Assembly: GCA_903825285.1 (NCBI GenBank)
Contig: CAIJZY010000007.1
Span: 124,001-188,000 of the forward strand
Length of the DNA stretch: 64,000 bases
Direction of reading: 5' to 3'
From: an uncultured Opitutia bacterium
GTDB taxonomy: Bacteria > Verrucomicrobiota > Verrucomicrobiia > Opitutales > Opitutaceae
The translations under genes and the position numbers were made by a program. Below are positions 1-8,489 of the stretch, in pieces. How positions within the stretch are numbered: the stretch's first letter is position 1; every line of letters begins with the position of its first letter. The notes beneath the pieces were generated by a model that worked only from the letters and a program-made list of their open reading frames with translations, did no database searches and was not told the DNA's origin.

Positions 1-620
1 AGCATCGCCCAGATGGACTTCACGCCCCGGCCGATCCACTCGTCGGCCCGCGCGAAGGAGTCGAGCACGCTGGCGTCCTCCGACCCTTCCTGGAGCAGGA
101 TGTCGTTGGGCAGCGGGATCACGGCGTCGCACACCCGCCGGAGCGCGCCCAGTCCCTCCTCGGCCTGCTTCAGGCGGCGGCCGCCCTCGAAGCTGAAGGG
201 CAGCGTGACGAAGGCGATGACGAGGGCGCCCTGCTCCGCGGCCAGCTCGGCGACGACGGGCAGCGCGCCGCTGCCGGTGCCGCCGCCCATGCCGCCGATG
301 AGGAACACGAGGTCGCAGTCCTTGACCACCGCGGTGATCTTCTCCCGGTCGGCCTCGGCCGCCTCGCGGCCGAGTTCGGGGTCGCCGCCGGCGCCGAGCC
401 CGCGGGTCACGCTCATGCCGATCAGCACCTTGTCCTGCACCGGCGAGCTGGCCAGCGCCTGGTAGTCGGTGTTGAGGACCGCGAGCTGCAGGCGCTCGAG
501 ATTCTCCATCTTGAGCCGGTCGACGGCGTTGGCGCCGGCGCCGCCGACGCCCACCAGCTTGATGGCGAGGTTGCGGTCGGTGAGCAGGGCGTGCTCGAGC
601 GGCAGTTCGTTCAGGTCCAT
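1..620 (-). CDS. ftsZ: Cell division protein FtsZ, N-terminal part (cut by window edge)
   Basis: FtsZ is the tubulin-like GTPase that polymerises into the cytoplasmic Z-ring. Translation of the minus strand from the ATG at 620 gives MDLNELPLEH, then the nucleotide-binding VGVGGAGANAVDRL and the tubulin signature GGMGGGTGSGA near residues 105-115. The first glycine-rich loop and the T-loop are therefore intact. The frame stays open to base 1, so about 206 residues are present and the rest of the GTPase domain and the C-terminal tail lie outside. It follows ftsA by 46 bp, the normal dcw order. The ORF track shows only shadows here because the real ORF has no stop in the window. Confidence 0.95.
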   Translation of the reverse strand, partial: MDLNELPLEHALLTDRNLAIKLVGVGGAGANAVDRLKMENLERLQLAVLNTDYQALASSPVQDKVLIGMSVTRGLGAGGDPELGREAAEADREKITAVVKDCDLVFLIGGMGGGTGSGALPVVAELAAEQGALVIAFVTLPFSFEGGRRLKQAEEGLGALRRVCDAVIPLPNDILLQEGSEDASVLDSFARADEWIGRGVKSIWAM

Positions 621-666
621 GGGCGCAGGCGGTGGGTCGGGTGGAAAATCGCGGGGCGGGCCGGCA

Positions 667-1881
667 TCAGCTGCTCGCAAAGAGCCGCTTCACATTGGCA
701 AGGAAGCCGCCGCGGCGGCGGGCGGTGGGCGCGCGCTCGTGCTGGGCGCTGACGCCGTAATAGAGCAGGCCGAGGGCGGTGTTGTTGCCGGGGTCGCGGA
801 GGTTCTCGGCGACCCAGGAGGGCGTCTCGCCGAGATGGGCGGGGACGCCGAAGACCTTCGCGGCGGTCTCGGCGATGCCGGCGAGCTTGGCGGTGCCGCC
901 GGTGAGGACGACGCCGGCGGCGCAGGTCTCGGGGGAGAAGGACGAGCCGAGCTTCTTCTTCACGACCTCCAGCAGCTCCCAGGTGCGCGCCGCGGTGATC
1001 TGCTCGATCGCCTGGCGGGGAAACTGGCGGTCGCCGATGGAGAAGTTGCCGTCGAGCCAGACCTTGTCGGCCTTGTCCCGGGCCTGCACGGTGGCGCGGC
1101 CGAAGCGCAGCTTGAGCTTCTCCGCCTGGCTCTCGGTGAGCCGGAGGCCGATGCTGAGGTCGTTGGTCAGATGCGAGCCGCCCACCGGCACCACGCCGGT
1201 GGTGTGCGGGCTGCCGTCGCGGTAGAGCACGTAGTCCGTCGTGCCCGCCCCGAGGTCGATCGCGAGCACGCCGTGCTGGCGGTCCTCCGGGGTCGTGATC
1301 ATGTGGCCCGAGGCGAGGCTGGAGAGCACGAGCTCGCGCACCTCGAGGTTGAAGCCGCGGATGACGTGGATGTTGTCGGCAAGGCGCTGCTCCTGGCCGT
1401 GCACGGTCCAGTAGCCGACGTCCAGGCGCTGCCCGACGAGGTTCTCCGGCGTACCGGGGACAAGGCGGCCGTCCACCCGGAACGGACGGCGGATGTGGTG
1501 CACGACCATGCGGCCGGCGGGCAGCTCCTTGGCCTTCGCCAGGTCGCTCACCGTGCGGATGTCGGTCGCGTCGATCATGTTGTCCGCGGCCTTCACGTTC
1601 ACCGCCGCCTCGTTGTAGAAGCCCTCGAGGTGCCCTCCGGTCTGCGCGAGGAAGACGACCTCGATGCGCTCGCCGGCGTCGCGCTCCGCCTGCTCCAGCG
1701 CGCTGTGCGTGCACTCGCTCGCGGCCTTGTAGTCGACGACGGCGCCCTTGATGACGCCGCGCGAGGAGCATTCGCCGTGGCCGATGATCGCGAGCTCGCG
1801 GCCGTTGTACTCGCCGACGAGCGTGGTGATCTTGGAGGTGCCGATCTCGACGGCGCCGATGAAAAGGGGACGGGAACTCAC
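667..1881 (-). CDS. ftsA: Cell division protein FtsA
   Basis: FtsA is the actin-like ATPase that tethers FtsZ to the inner membrane and recruits later divisome proteins. The protein opens SSRPLFIGAVEIGTSKITTLVGE (phosphate-1 loop) and carries the second phosphate-binding motif DLGAGTTDYVLY and the adenosine motif VVLTGGTAKLAG. At 404 aa it is close to the usual 400-420. The ORF track extends it to 2082, but that extension is arginine-rich and overlaps ftsQ. The GTG at 1881, 16 bp after the ftsQ stop and behind a CCCCTTTCCCC tract, is the likely start. It lies between ftsQ and ftsZ. Confidence 0.95.
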   Translation of the reverse strand: MSSRPLFIGAVEIGTSKITTLVGEYNGRELAIIGHGECSSRGVIKGAVVDYKAASECTHSALEQAERDAGERIEVVFLAQTGGHLEGFYNEAAVNVKAADNMIDATDIRTVSDLAKAKELPAGRMVVHHIRRPFRVDGRLVPGTPENLVGQRLDVGYWTVHGQEQRLADNIHVIRGFNLEVRELVLSSLASGHMITTPEDRQHGVLAIDLGAGTTDYVLYRDGSPHTTGVVPVGGSHLTNDLSIGLRLTESQAEKLKLRFGRATVQARDKADKVWLDGNFSIGDRQFPRQAIEQITAARTWELLEVVKKKLGSSFSPETCAAGVVLTGGTAKLAGIAETAAKVFGVPAHLGETPSWVAENLRDPGNNTALGLLYYGVSAQHERAPTARRRGGFLANVKRLFASS

Positions 1882-1897
1882 GGTGTGGGGAAAGGGG

Positions 1898-2875
1898 TCA
1901 GTTGCGGTGCAGGCCGGTGAAGAGCGGGCGGGGCGACGACGCCGGGGTGCGGCTCGGCGGGGCCGCGACCGGGTCCGTTGCGGCCGGCGCAAACGCCACC
2001 GGCACCTGCCCGCCGACAGCGAGGTTGATCTCGCGCAGCGCCTTCTCGGGATGCGCCCGGGCGGCGTCGAGGATCGCGTCAAGGTTGGCGAGCTGCCGGA
2101 AAAAGTCCTCGTTCGTGCCGAAGGTCACCGTGAGGCCGTCCTGGGTGAACACGGCGATCTCGCCGTCCGACGCCAGGCGCTCCAGCGACACGCGGCGCCA
2201 CCCGGCATACAGGTGCTCGGCCTCCAGCTTGGCCTTCGCCAGCAGGTCGGACACCGCCGCCATCCCGGCGATGGGCTGGATGACCCCGCCCTGCCGCGAG
2301 AGCGTCACACCGGCGAGCCACGGCAGCGTCTCCACCATCTTCGGATCGTACCCCACGCCCTCGTACACCACGCCGTCGCGCGCGACGAGGAGCGTCAGGC
2401 GGTCGTCCGGGCCCGCCTGCACCTGCAGCCGCGCCACGGGCATGCGCTCGGCGAGCGTGACCGCGAGCGTCGCGGGAAAATTGCGGGTGAGGTTCGCCGT
2501 GCGCACCTGGCCGGAGGCGAGCAGGCGGCCCCGCAGCTGGAAAAGGTCGAGCTCCATCAGCGACGCGCCCTTCGGCACGGCGAGCGTGCGGGCGAGCCAG
2601 GGCTGGTCGAGGACACCGTCGGTGACGAGCACCAGGTCGTGGAGCGGCGCCGATTTCACGGACCCGGGCATTTTCCCGGACGAGTCCGGCAGCGCCGAGA
2701 CCACGCCGTACGCGCCCCAGGCGAGCGCGGCGACGGTCAGGCCGAGCCCGATCGTCTTCACCGCGTGCCGCAGCACGCGCCGGCGGCCCTCCGACGACAT
2801 GGCCCGCGGACTCACCTGCTGGGGGATGTCCTTCCAGTGGCGGGTGGGCGTGAGGTGGGAGGCGGGCGGGTTCAA
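1898..2875 (-). CDS. ftsQ: Cell division protein FtsQ (POTRA domain)
   Basis: FtsQ is a bitopic divisome protein linking the FtsZ/FtsA part to FtsB/FtsL and the periplasmic synthases. The 325-aa product has a short cytoplasmic arm, one membrane segment (about residues 42-62, TIGLGLTVAALAWGAYGVV) and a periplasmic POTRA-like region (LPKGASLMELDLFQLRGRLL..RNFPATLAVTLAERMPVARL). The start used is TTG at 2875, whose TTGA overlaps the ddl stop and suggests translational coupling. An ATG 25 codons downstream (about 2800, MSSEGRRRV) is a possible alternative. The family is poorly conserved, so the call rests on the POTRA pattern and on its place before ftsA. Confidence 0.88.
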   Translation of the reverse strand: MNPPASHLTPTRHWKDIPQQVSPRAMSSEGRRRVLRHAVKTIGLGLTVAALAWGAYGVVSALPDSSGKMPGSVKSAPLHDLVLVTDGVLDQPWLARTLAVPKGASLMELDLFQLRGRLLASGQVRTANLTRNFPATLAVTLAERMPVARLQVQAGPDDRLTLLVARDGVVYEGVGYDPKMVETLPWLAGVTLSRQGGVIQPIAGMAAVSDLLAKAKLEAEHLYAGWRRVSLERLASDGEIAVFTQDGLTVTFGTNEDFFRQLANLDAILDAARAHPEKALREINLAVGGQVPVAFAPAATDPVAAPPSRTPASSPRPLFTGLHRN

Positions 2876-3807
2876 GGTGAGACGGAGGCGGCCGCTGCGC
2901 CAAAGCGCTGCACCGCGGGTGTGACCATTTCCCTGACCAAGGCCGTGAAATCCAACCCCTCGCAGCGCGCGCTCATCGGCAGCAAGCTCGTTTCCTTCAT
3001 GCCGGGCAGTGTGTTGATTTCCAGCAAATAAAGCTCGCTCGTCCCGGCCAGCATGAAGTCCACGCGCGCGTAGTCGCGGCAGCCGCAGGCCGCGTACGCC
3101 GCCTCGGCCGCGGCGCGCACCGCGGCGGTCGTGGCCGGCTCGAGCGGCGCCGGCGCAAAATACTCCGAGGCGCCCTTGGTGTACTTGCTCGCGTAGTCGT
3201 AAACGCCGGACTTCGGGCGGATCTCCACCACGCCGAGCGCGCGGCGGCCGAGCACGCCGACGGAAAGCTCGCGGCCGAGGATGCGCTGCTCCACCAGCCA
3301 GTCGCCCTGCGTGATCTTCCCCAGCGCCGCGCCGAGCTCGTCCCGGCTCGCCACCAGGCTGAGCCCGACGCTGCTGCCCTCGGCGTTGGGCTTCACCACA
3401 AGATTCGTCCCGAGCTGCGCCACCACGTCCTCGACCGCGGGCTTGGCCCCCGCCATGAACCGCAGGCCCTTCGCCACGCGCACGCCGCGCGCGGCGGCCG
3501 CTTCCTTGGTCCGGGTCTTGTCCATCGTCAGCGCGCTGGCCTCGACGCCGCAGCCGGCGTAGGCGACGCGCGCCGCCTCGAGCAGGCGCTGCATGCCGCC
3601 GTCCTCGCCGAAGGTGCCGTGCAGCGTGGAGAACACCACGTGCCGGGCCGGGTCGAGCCCGGGCGGGAGGGCGTTGGCGGTGAGGTCAAACCACTGCGTG
3701 GGAAACGAGCGGGCAAGGGCGAGCGCGCAGGCCCGGCCGGAGCCGAGGGAGACCTCGCGCTCGGCGGACGTGCCGCCGGCAAACACGGCGATGACGGGGG
3801 TATTCAT
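2872..3807 (-). CDS. ddl: D-alanine--D-alanine ligase
   Basis: Ddl joins two D-alanines with ATP in the cytoplasm to make the dipeptide that MurF adds. The 311-aa product starts MNTPVIAVFAGGTSAEREVSLGSG, the typical Ddl N-terminus. It has the ATP-grasp elements KTRTKEAAAARGV, LVVKPNAEGSSVGLSLV, YASKYTKGASEYFAPA and the metal-binding LLEINTLPGMKETSLLP. The track start at 4056 is wrong: the ATG at 3807 overlaps the murC-murB stop as ATGA. It sits in the classic position between the murC part and ftsQ. Confidence 0.95.
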   Translation of the reverse strand: MNTPVIAVFAGGTSAEREVSLGSGRACALALARSFPTQWFDLTANALPPGLDPARHVVFSTLHGTFGEDGGMQRLLEAARVAYAGCGVEASALTMDKTRTKEAAAARGVRVAKGLRFMAGAKPAVEDVVAQLGTNLVVKPNAEGSSVGLSLVASRDELGAALGKITQGDWLVEQRILGRELSVGVLGRRALGVVEIRPKSGVYDYASKYTKGASEYFAPAPLEPATTAAVRAAAEAAYAACGCRDYARVDFMLAGTSELYLLEINTLPGMKETSLLPMSARCEGLDFTALVREMVTPAVQRFGAAAASVSP

Positions 3808-6092
3808 AGGACATCCTTCCAGTTGCGGCCGTACAGGAGCACCTCGGGCTCGAGGTCCACGCCCTTGGCCTCGCGCACGCGCGCCCGCACGCGGCGGACG
3901 AGCTCGAGCACGTCGCCCGCGGTGGCGGCGCCGCGGTTGACAATGAAGTTGGCATGGACGGGCGAGACCTCGGCGTCCCCCACCCGCGCGCCCTTCAGGC
4001 CGCTCTCGTCGATGAGGCGGCCGGCGGACTGGCCCGGCGGGTTCTTGAAGACGCACCCGGCGCTGGGCTCGCGGGGCTGGGACTCCTGGCGCTTGCGGCG
4101 GTAGACGTCAATCTGGCGCGCCACGGCCTCGCTGGCCGCGGCCGCCGCCGGCCGGAGCCACGCGCCCAGCGCGATGGCGTCGTGCAGCTCGGCGCAGTGG
4201 CGGTAGTCCACGTGCATCGCGGACTTCGGCAGCAGGCGCACCGTGCCGTCGCGGTCCATGACCTGGACGGCGTCCACCACGTCAAACATCCACCCGCCCA
4301 TCGCGCCAGCGTTCATGCGCAGCGCGCCGCCGACGTTGCCGGGGATGCCCTCGAGGAACTCGAACCCGGTCAACCCGGCCTTCGTCGCGAGCCCGCAGAG
4401 ATTCTTCAGGCGCAGCCCCGCGCCGGCCCAGATGCGGCCGTCGGCCGCGGGCGCGAACTCGGCCCACGCCTCGTGCGCCAGCGACACCACCAGGCCTTCC
4501 ACCCCCTCGTCGGGCACGATGAGGTTGGATCCGCGGCCGAGCAGGAACAGCTCCACGCCGTGCGCCGTCGCCGCGCGCCGCAGCTCGGCCAGGTCCGCCA
4601 CCGTCGCGGGCTCGGCGTAGACCCGCGCCGCGCCCCCCACGCGCATGGTCGTCTTCGGCCCGAGCGGCTCCTCGCGCCGGAGGCGGGTCGCCGGCCCGAG
4701 CCGGGGTTGCACCGCCGTCACAAAGGCATCCCAGCGCCGCGCCGCGAGCCACGCGCGCGCCCGGCGGTCAAGGTCGCCCGCCCCGACAAACGCCACCAGA
4801 TCCCCGGGCCGCACCGCGCGTTCCAGCGCCGCAATCACCGCCGCGTCGTCGCCCGGCCGCGCCTCCACCGCCAATGTGGGCGCCACGTGCCGTAGCTCGG
4901 CCGCGAGGTCTGCCGCGCCGCCGCCGCCGGCCGCCGTCTCGCCCGCGGCATAGGTCTCAAGCAGGAACACCGCGTCCGCCACGGCCAGTGCGGCGGCGAA
5001 CTCGGCGCGGAATTGCGCCGTGCGGCTGAAACGGTGCGATTGAAAGACCACCAGGAGCCGGCCGCCGGCGTCCACCCGGCCGCGCAGGTCGCCGAGCAGC
5101 GCCCGGATCTCCGCGGGATGGTGCGCATAGTCCTCGATCACCGTGAGGCCGTCCGCGCGATGCAGCACCGTCTGCCGGCGCCGCACGCCCGCGTAGTCCG
5201 CCAGCAGGTCGGGCCGCAGCCCCGCGCCCATCCGCTGCGCGGCGGCCAGCGCCGCGGTGGCGTTGGCGGCGTTGTAGTCGCCGCGGGCCCGGACCGAGGC
5301 GCTGGTGATGGCAAATTCCCCGCCCAGGCGCAGCCGCATCCGGCCGGCGTCCTCGCCGGCGGGCTCGCCCGCGAACGTGCCGCCGGGCCCGAAGGTCGTG
5401 GCACCCGGCGCGATCCGCGCCGAGCGCGCGCAGCCGGCATGGACGAGCACGCCGCCCGTGGTCCGCGCGAACAGCGCGGCAAACGCCGCCTCGAGCTCCT
5501 CCGGACGGCGGTAGTGGTCGGGATGGTCCCAGTCGAGGTTCACGGCCACGGTGAGCTCGGGGGTGAAATGCGCGATGGTGCCGTCGCTCTCGTCGATCTC
5601 CGCCACCACCCAGTCGCCGCTTCCGGCCTGCGCCGGGGGCGTGTCGTCGGCGAAGAGCCCGCCCAGGATCCAGCCGGCGGGAAACCCCGCGCGGCGCAGG
5701 GCCGTGACCAGCATCGCGGTCGTGGTGGTCTTGCCATGCGCGCCGCAGACGGCGACCAGCCGCCGGCCGCGCAGCACCTCCGCGAGCAGCTCGCCGCGGC
5801 GGACGAGCGGCACGCCCGCCGCAACGGCGGCGGCGTAGGCCGGATGCGCCGGGGCGATCGCGGAGGAATAGGCCACGAGGTCGCAGGCCGCGGGCCGCGG
5901 GCCGACGGCCACGCCGGCGCGGCCGAGCAGCGTGCGCACCTCCGCGCCGAGCGCGTCGTCCTCGCCGCTGACCCGGAAGCCGGACTGCGCGAGGTAGACG
6001 GCCAGCGGTGCCACGCCCATGCCGCCGACGCCAAGGCAGTGGATGCGCTCGACCGGCCGCGCGCAGAGAAGGGGCCGGACGGCGGCGCTCAT
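3804..6092 (-). CDS. murCB: MurC-MurB fusion: UDP-MurNAc:L-alanine ligase / UDP-GlcNAc-enolpyruvate reductase
   Basis: One 762-aa reading frame carries two consecutive cytoplasmic steps of peptidoglycan precursor synthesis. Residues 1 to about 450 are MurC: Rossmann start IHCLGVGGMGVAPLAVYL, P-loop CGAHGKTTTT, and later HHPAEI. Residues about 460-762 are MurB: KTTMRVGGAARVY, LGRGSNLIV, EGIPGNVGGALRMNAGAMGG, SAGCVFKNP and the C-terminal LEPEVLLYG. In the SAG-x-FKNP motif, where E. coli MurB has the catalytic serine (GSFFKNP), this protein has cysteine. The start is the ATG at 6092, which overlaps the murG stop as ATGA; the longer track ORF is out-of-context upstream sequence. The ddl gene overlaps its end. 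Confidence 0.93.
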   Translation of the reverse strand: MSAAVRPLLCARPVERIHCLGVGGMGVAPLAVYLAQSGFRVSGEDDALGAEVRTLLGRAGVAVGPRPAACDLVAYSSAIAPAHPAYAAAVAAGVPLVRRGELLAEVLRGRRLVAVCGAHGKTTTTAMLVTALRRAGFPAGWILGGLFADDTPPAQAGSGDWVVAEIDESDGTIAHFTPELTVAVNLDWDHPDHYRRPEELEAAFAALFARTTGGVLVHAGCARSARIAPGATTFGPGGTFAGEPAGEDAGRMRLRLGGEFAITSASVRARGDYNAANATAALAAAQRMGAGLRPDLLADYAGVRRRQTVLHRADGLTVIEDYAHHPAEIRALLGDLRGRVDAGGRLLVVFQSHRFSRTAQFRAEFAAALAVADAVFLLETYAAGETAAGGGGAADLAAELRHVAPTLAVEARPGDDAAVIAALERAVRPGDLVAFVGAGDLDRRARAWLAARRWDAFVTAVQPRLGPATRLRREEPLGPKTTMRVGGAARVYAEPATVADLAELRRAATAHGVELFLLGRGSNLIVPDEGVEGLVVSLAHEAWAEFAPAADGRIWAGAGLRLKNLCGLATKAGLTGFEFLEGIPGNVGGALRMNAGAMGGWMFDVVDAVQVMDRDGTVRLLPKSAMHVDYRHCAELHDAIALGAWLRPAAAAASEAVARQIDVYRRKRQESQPREPSAGCVFKNPPGQSAGRLIDESGLKGARVGDAEVSPVHANFIVNRGAATAGDVLELVRRVRARVREAKGVDLEPEVLLYGRNWKDVL

Positions 6093-7219
6093 GCGGTGGA
6101 GGGCACCGGGGCGGCGGGCGCCGCCGGCGGCGCGCGGACGATGTCCTCGAGGTCGCGGAGCATCAGGTCCAGGGAGTTCTCGCGGTCCATGCGCTCCAGG
6201 TTCGCCCGGAACTTGCGCAGGAGCCAGTCGTTGAAAATCGTGTCCAGCACCTCCGCGTGCAGCGTCGCGAGGCCGTCCTGCTCGACGGCGAGCCCGCCGC
6301 CCTGGCACTCGAAGAACGCGGCGTTGGCCCGCTGGTGGTCGTCGGCCGCCTGCGGGTACGGCACGAGGATCGCGGGCGTCGCGCAGCGGATCAGCTCCGC
6401 GATCGTGCCCGCGCCCGCCCGCGCCACCACGAGGTCGGCGGCGGAGAGCAGCTCGGCGACCTGGTCGCAGAACGGCGTGAAGCGCGCGCGCACCGGTGCG
6501 CCGGTGCGGCTCGGGAGCTCGCGCGACTCGGCGGCGGCGCCCTTGTCGAGGCCGGTGACGCAGTAGACCTGGATGCCCTCGGTGGCGAAGCGGGCCAGGT
6601 GGGCCCGGACCCAGTCGTTGAGCGGGCCGGCGCCCTGGCTGCCGCCGAAGACGACCAGGACCTTCTGGTTGGGATCCAGCCCGAGCGTGGCGCGCGCGGC
6701 GGCCTGGGGCAGCCGGCGGATCTCGCGGCGCACCGGCATGCCCGCGTGGCGCGTGGCCGCGGAATGGACGCTCGCCAGCCGGATGCCCGCCGGGAGATAG
6801 ACGCGGGTGGCGAGGCGGCCCAGAATGCGGATGGCCAGGCCGGGGACGCGGTTCGACTCGTGCAGCGCGACCGGCACGTGGCGCAGGCCCCCGGCGAGCG
6901 CGATGCCGGCGGAGGTGAAGCCGCCGAAGCCGACGATCCCGTCGGGCTGCCGGTCGCGGACCAGGCGGAGGCAGAACAGGAACCCGCGCCCCTGCGAGAC
7001 GAGGCAGCGCACCAGCCGGACCGGCGACCAGGAGAAGCCGGTGCCGGGCACGCGGATGAACTCGAAGTGCGGGTACTTCTCGACCAGCCGCGCATCCACC
7101 CGCTTGTGGCTGATGAGCAGCGCGACGCTGTGACCGCGGTCAACCAGACCCTCGGCCAGCGAGATGCCCGGGGAGAGGTGCCCGCCGGTGCCACCGCAGG
7201 AGATCAGAAAGCGACTCAT
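6089..7219 (-). CDS. murG: UDP-GlcNAc--MurNAc-pentapeptide-lipid GlcNAc transferase MurG
   Basis: MurG transfers GlcNAc to lipid I to make lipid II on the inner face of the membrane. The 376-aa product begins MSRFLISCGGTGGHLSPGISLAEGL, containing the GGTGGH loop. It has FVGFGGFTSAGIALAGGL-like first-domain and VFGGSQGAGPLNDWV second-domain motifs, followed by the nucleotide-binding stretch SAADLVVARAGAGTIAELI. Its end overlaps the murC-murB start by 4 bases. The start follows an ATTTTTCCCAAC tract with no purine-rich ribosome site. Confidence 0.95.
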   Translation of the reverse strand: MSRFLISCGGTGGHLSPGISLAEGLVDRGHSVALLISHKRVDARLVEKYPHFEFIRVPGTGFSWSPVRLVRCLVSQGRGFLFCLRLVRDRQPDGIVGFGGFTSAGIALAGGLRHVPVALHESNRVPGLAIRILGRLATRVYLPAGIRLASVHSAATRHAGMPVRREIRRLPQAAARATLGLDPNQKVLVVFGGSQGAGPLNDWVRAHLARFATEGIQVYCVTGLDKGAAAESRELPSRTGAPVRARFTPFCDQVAELLSAADLVVARAGAGTIAELIRCATPAILVPYPQAADDHQRANAAFFECQGGGLAVEQDGLATLHAEVLDTIFNDWLLRKFRANLERMDRENSLDLMLRDLEDIVRAPPAAPAAPVPSTA

Positions 7220-7220
7220 G

Positions 7221-7312
7221 TTGGGAAAAATTCGAAGCCCGAGGCACGAAATTCGAGGGAAGGATCAGGCGTCGGCAGAATTTCGGATTTCGTGCTGTGG
7301 CCTGCGAAATTC
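7221..7312. repeat. Imperfect inverted repeat in the ftsW-murG spacer
   Basis: This 92-bp spacer is much more AT-rich than its surroundings and contains repeated ATTCG and CACGAAAT words. The left half (ATTCGAAGCCCGAGGC, then ACGAAATTCG) resembles the reverse complement of the right half (CGGATTTCGTG, then GCGAAATTCTT), with mismatches and small indels. It interrupts an otherwise tightly packed operon. It could form a hairpin in the mRNA between ftsW and murG, or be a copy of a dispersed intergenic repeat. No function is demonstrated. Confidence 0.5.
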
Positions 7313-8476
7313 TTAAACAAAGACCTCCTGCATCGCCCGGTCGCGGCCGCCGAGCGTCGCCCGGCCCCACGTCCGCTGCGTGTTCAGGAGCACGCCCAGC
7401 AGCAGGCCCATCAGCAGGAGGTTCGAGAGCCCCGCGCTGATGAACGGCAGCGACATGCCCTTGGTCGGAAAGAGCCCGGTGACGACCCCGAGGTTGATGA
7501 CCGCCTGCAGGCAGATCAGGAGCAGGCAGCCGGTCACGAGCAGGAACTGGAACAGGTTCGGCGCGCGGCGCAGGTGGATGAGCCCGGCGACGAACATCAC
7601 GGTGAACACGACCACCACGCCGAGCGTGAACCACAGGCCGAGTTCCTCGCCCACCACGGCGAAGATCATGTCGGTGTGCGCCTCGGGCAGGAAGTTGAGC
7701 TGCTGGCGCCCCTGCCCCAGCCCGGCGCCGTCCACGCCGCCGGCGGCGAAGGCGGCGAGCGACTGGTAGAGCTGGTAGGTGCCGGCGTTCTTGTTGCCCT
7801 CGACGTCCATGAACGCGGTGATGCGCCGCAGGCGGTTCGGGTTGTGGATGACCAGCACGGTGAAGGCGAGGGCCACCGCGCCGACCGTGGGGAGGATGTA
7901 GCGCCACTTGGCGCCGGCGAGGAAGAGCAGCGCGAGCCCCACCGCGACGAGCAGCGCGGTCGTGCCGAAGTCGGGCTCGAGGATGACCAGCCCGGCGAAC
8001 GCGCCGATGATGCCGAGCGGGTACAGGTAGCCGGGCTTGAACTCGCCGAGGCGCGTCTGGTTGATCGCCAGGTAGTGCGCCACGCAGAAGACCATGGTGA
8101 GCTTGGCGAACTCCGAGACCTGCAGGCGCGCCCCGCCGTAGCCGAGCCAGCGCTTGCTGCCCTTCACCGCGATGCCGAGGTGCGGGATGAGCACGAGGGC
8201 CAGCAGGAAGAGCGTGACCCCGGCGATCCACCACACGTGCCGGCGCAGGTAATCAAGGTTGAGCCGGCTCACGACGAGGCAGAGCGCCGCCGCCGCCGCC
8301 ACGCCGAGCAGCTGCTTGTTGAGGTAGAAGTACGCGCCCTGCTTGTAGGAGGCGCTCGCGCTGAAGAGGATGGTCAGGCCGAGGAACGTCAGGCCGACGG
8401 CGCAGACGATGATGATGGCCACGGGATTGACGACAAACCGGGCACGGGGGGCGCCGGCAGGCAGTTCCAGGGCCAT
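7313..8476 (-). CDS. ftsW: Lipid II glycan polymerase FtsW (SEDS family)
   Basis: FtsW is the polytopic SEDS glycosyltransferase that polymerises septal glycan together with its PBP partner FtsI, encoded upstream. The 387-aa product has about ten hydrophobic segments starting near residue 17. It carries SEDS signatures: LFSASASYKQGAYFYLNKQLLG, KGSKRWLGYG, VSEFAKL, LEPDFGTTALL, the loop DMIFAVVGEELGLW and TKGMSLPFISAGLSNLL. Location in the dcw cluster favours FtsW over RodA. It begins 13 bp after the LysM gene. Confidence 0.94.
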   Translation of the reverse strand: MALELPAGAPRARFVVNPVAIIIVCAVGLTFLGLTILFSASASYKQGAYFYLNKQLLGVAAAAALCLVVSRLNLDYLRRHVWWIAGVTLFLLALVLIPHLGIAVKGSKRWLGYGGARLQVSEFAKLTMVFCVAHYLAINQTRLGEFKPGYLYPLGIIGAFAGLVILEPDFGTTALLVAVGLALLFLAGAKWRYILPTVGAVALAFTVLVIHNPNRLRRITAFMDVEGNKNAGTYQLYQSLAAFAAGGVDGAGLGQGRQQLNFLPEAHTDMIFAVVGEELGLWFTLGVVVVFTVMFVAGLIHLRRAPNLFQFLLVTGCLLLICLQAVINLGVVTGLFPTKGMSLPFISAGLSNLLLMGLLLGVLLNTQRTWGRATLGGRDRAMQEVFV

Positions 8477-8489
8477 GATCGCGGGGCGG

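Noticed and set aside
469-1920. A 483-aa plus-strand ORF across ftsZ/ftsA
   Set aside because: Antisense to ftsA with its ATPase motifs; the product is a low-complexity Ala/Gly/Arg/Asp-rich sequence without domains.
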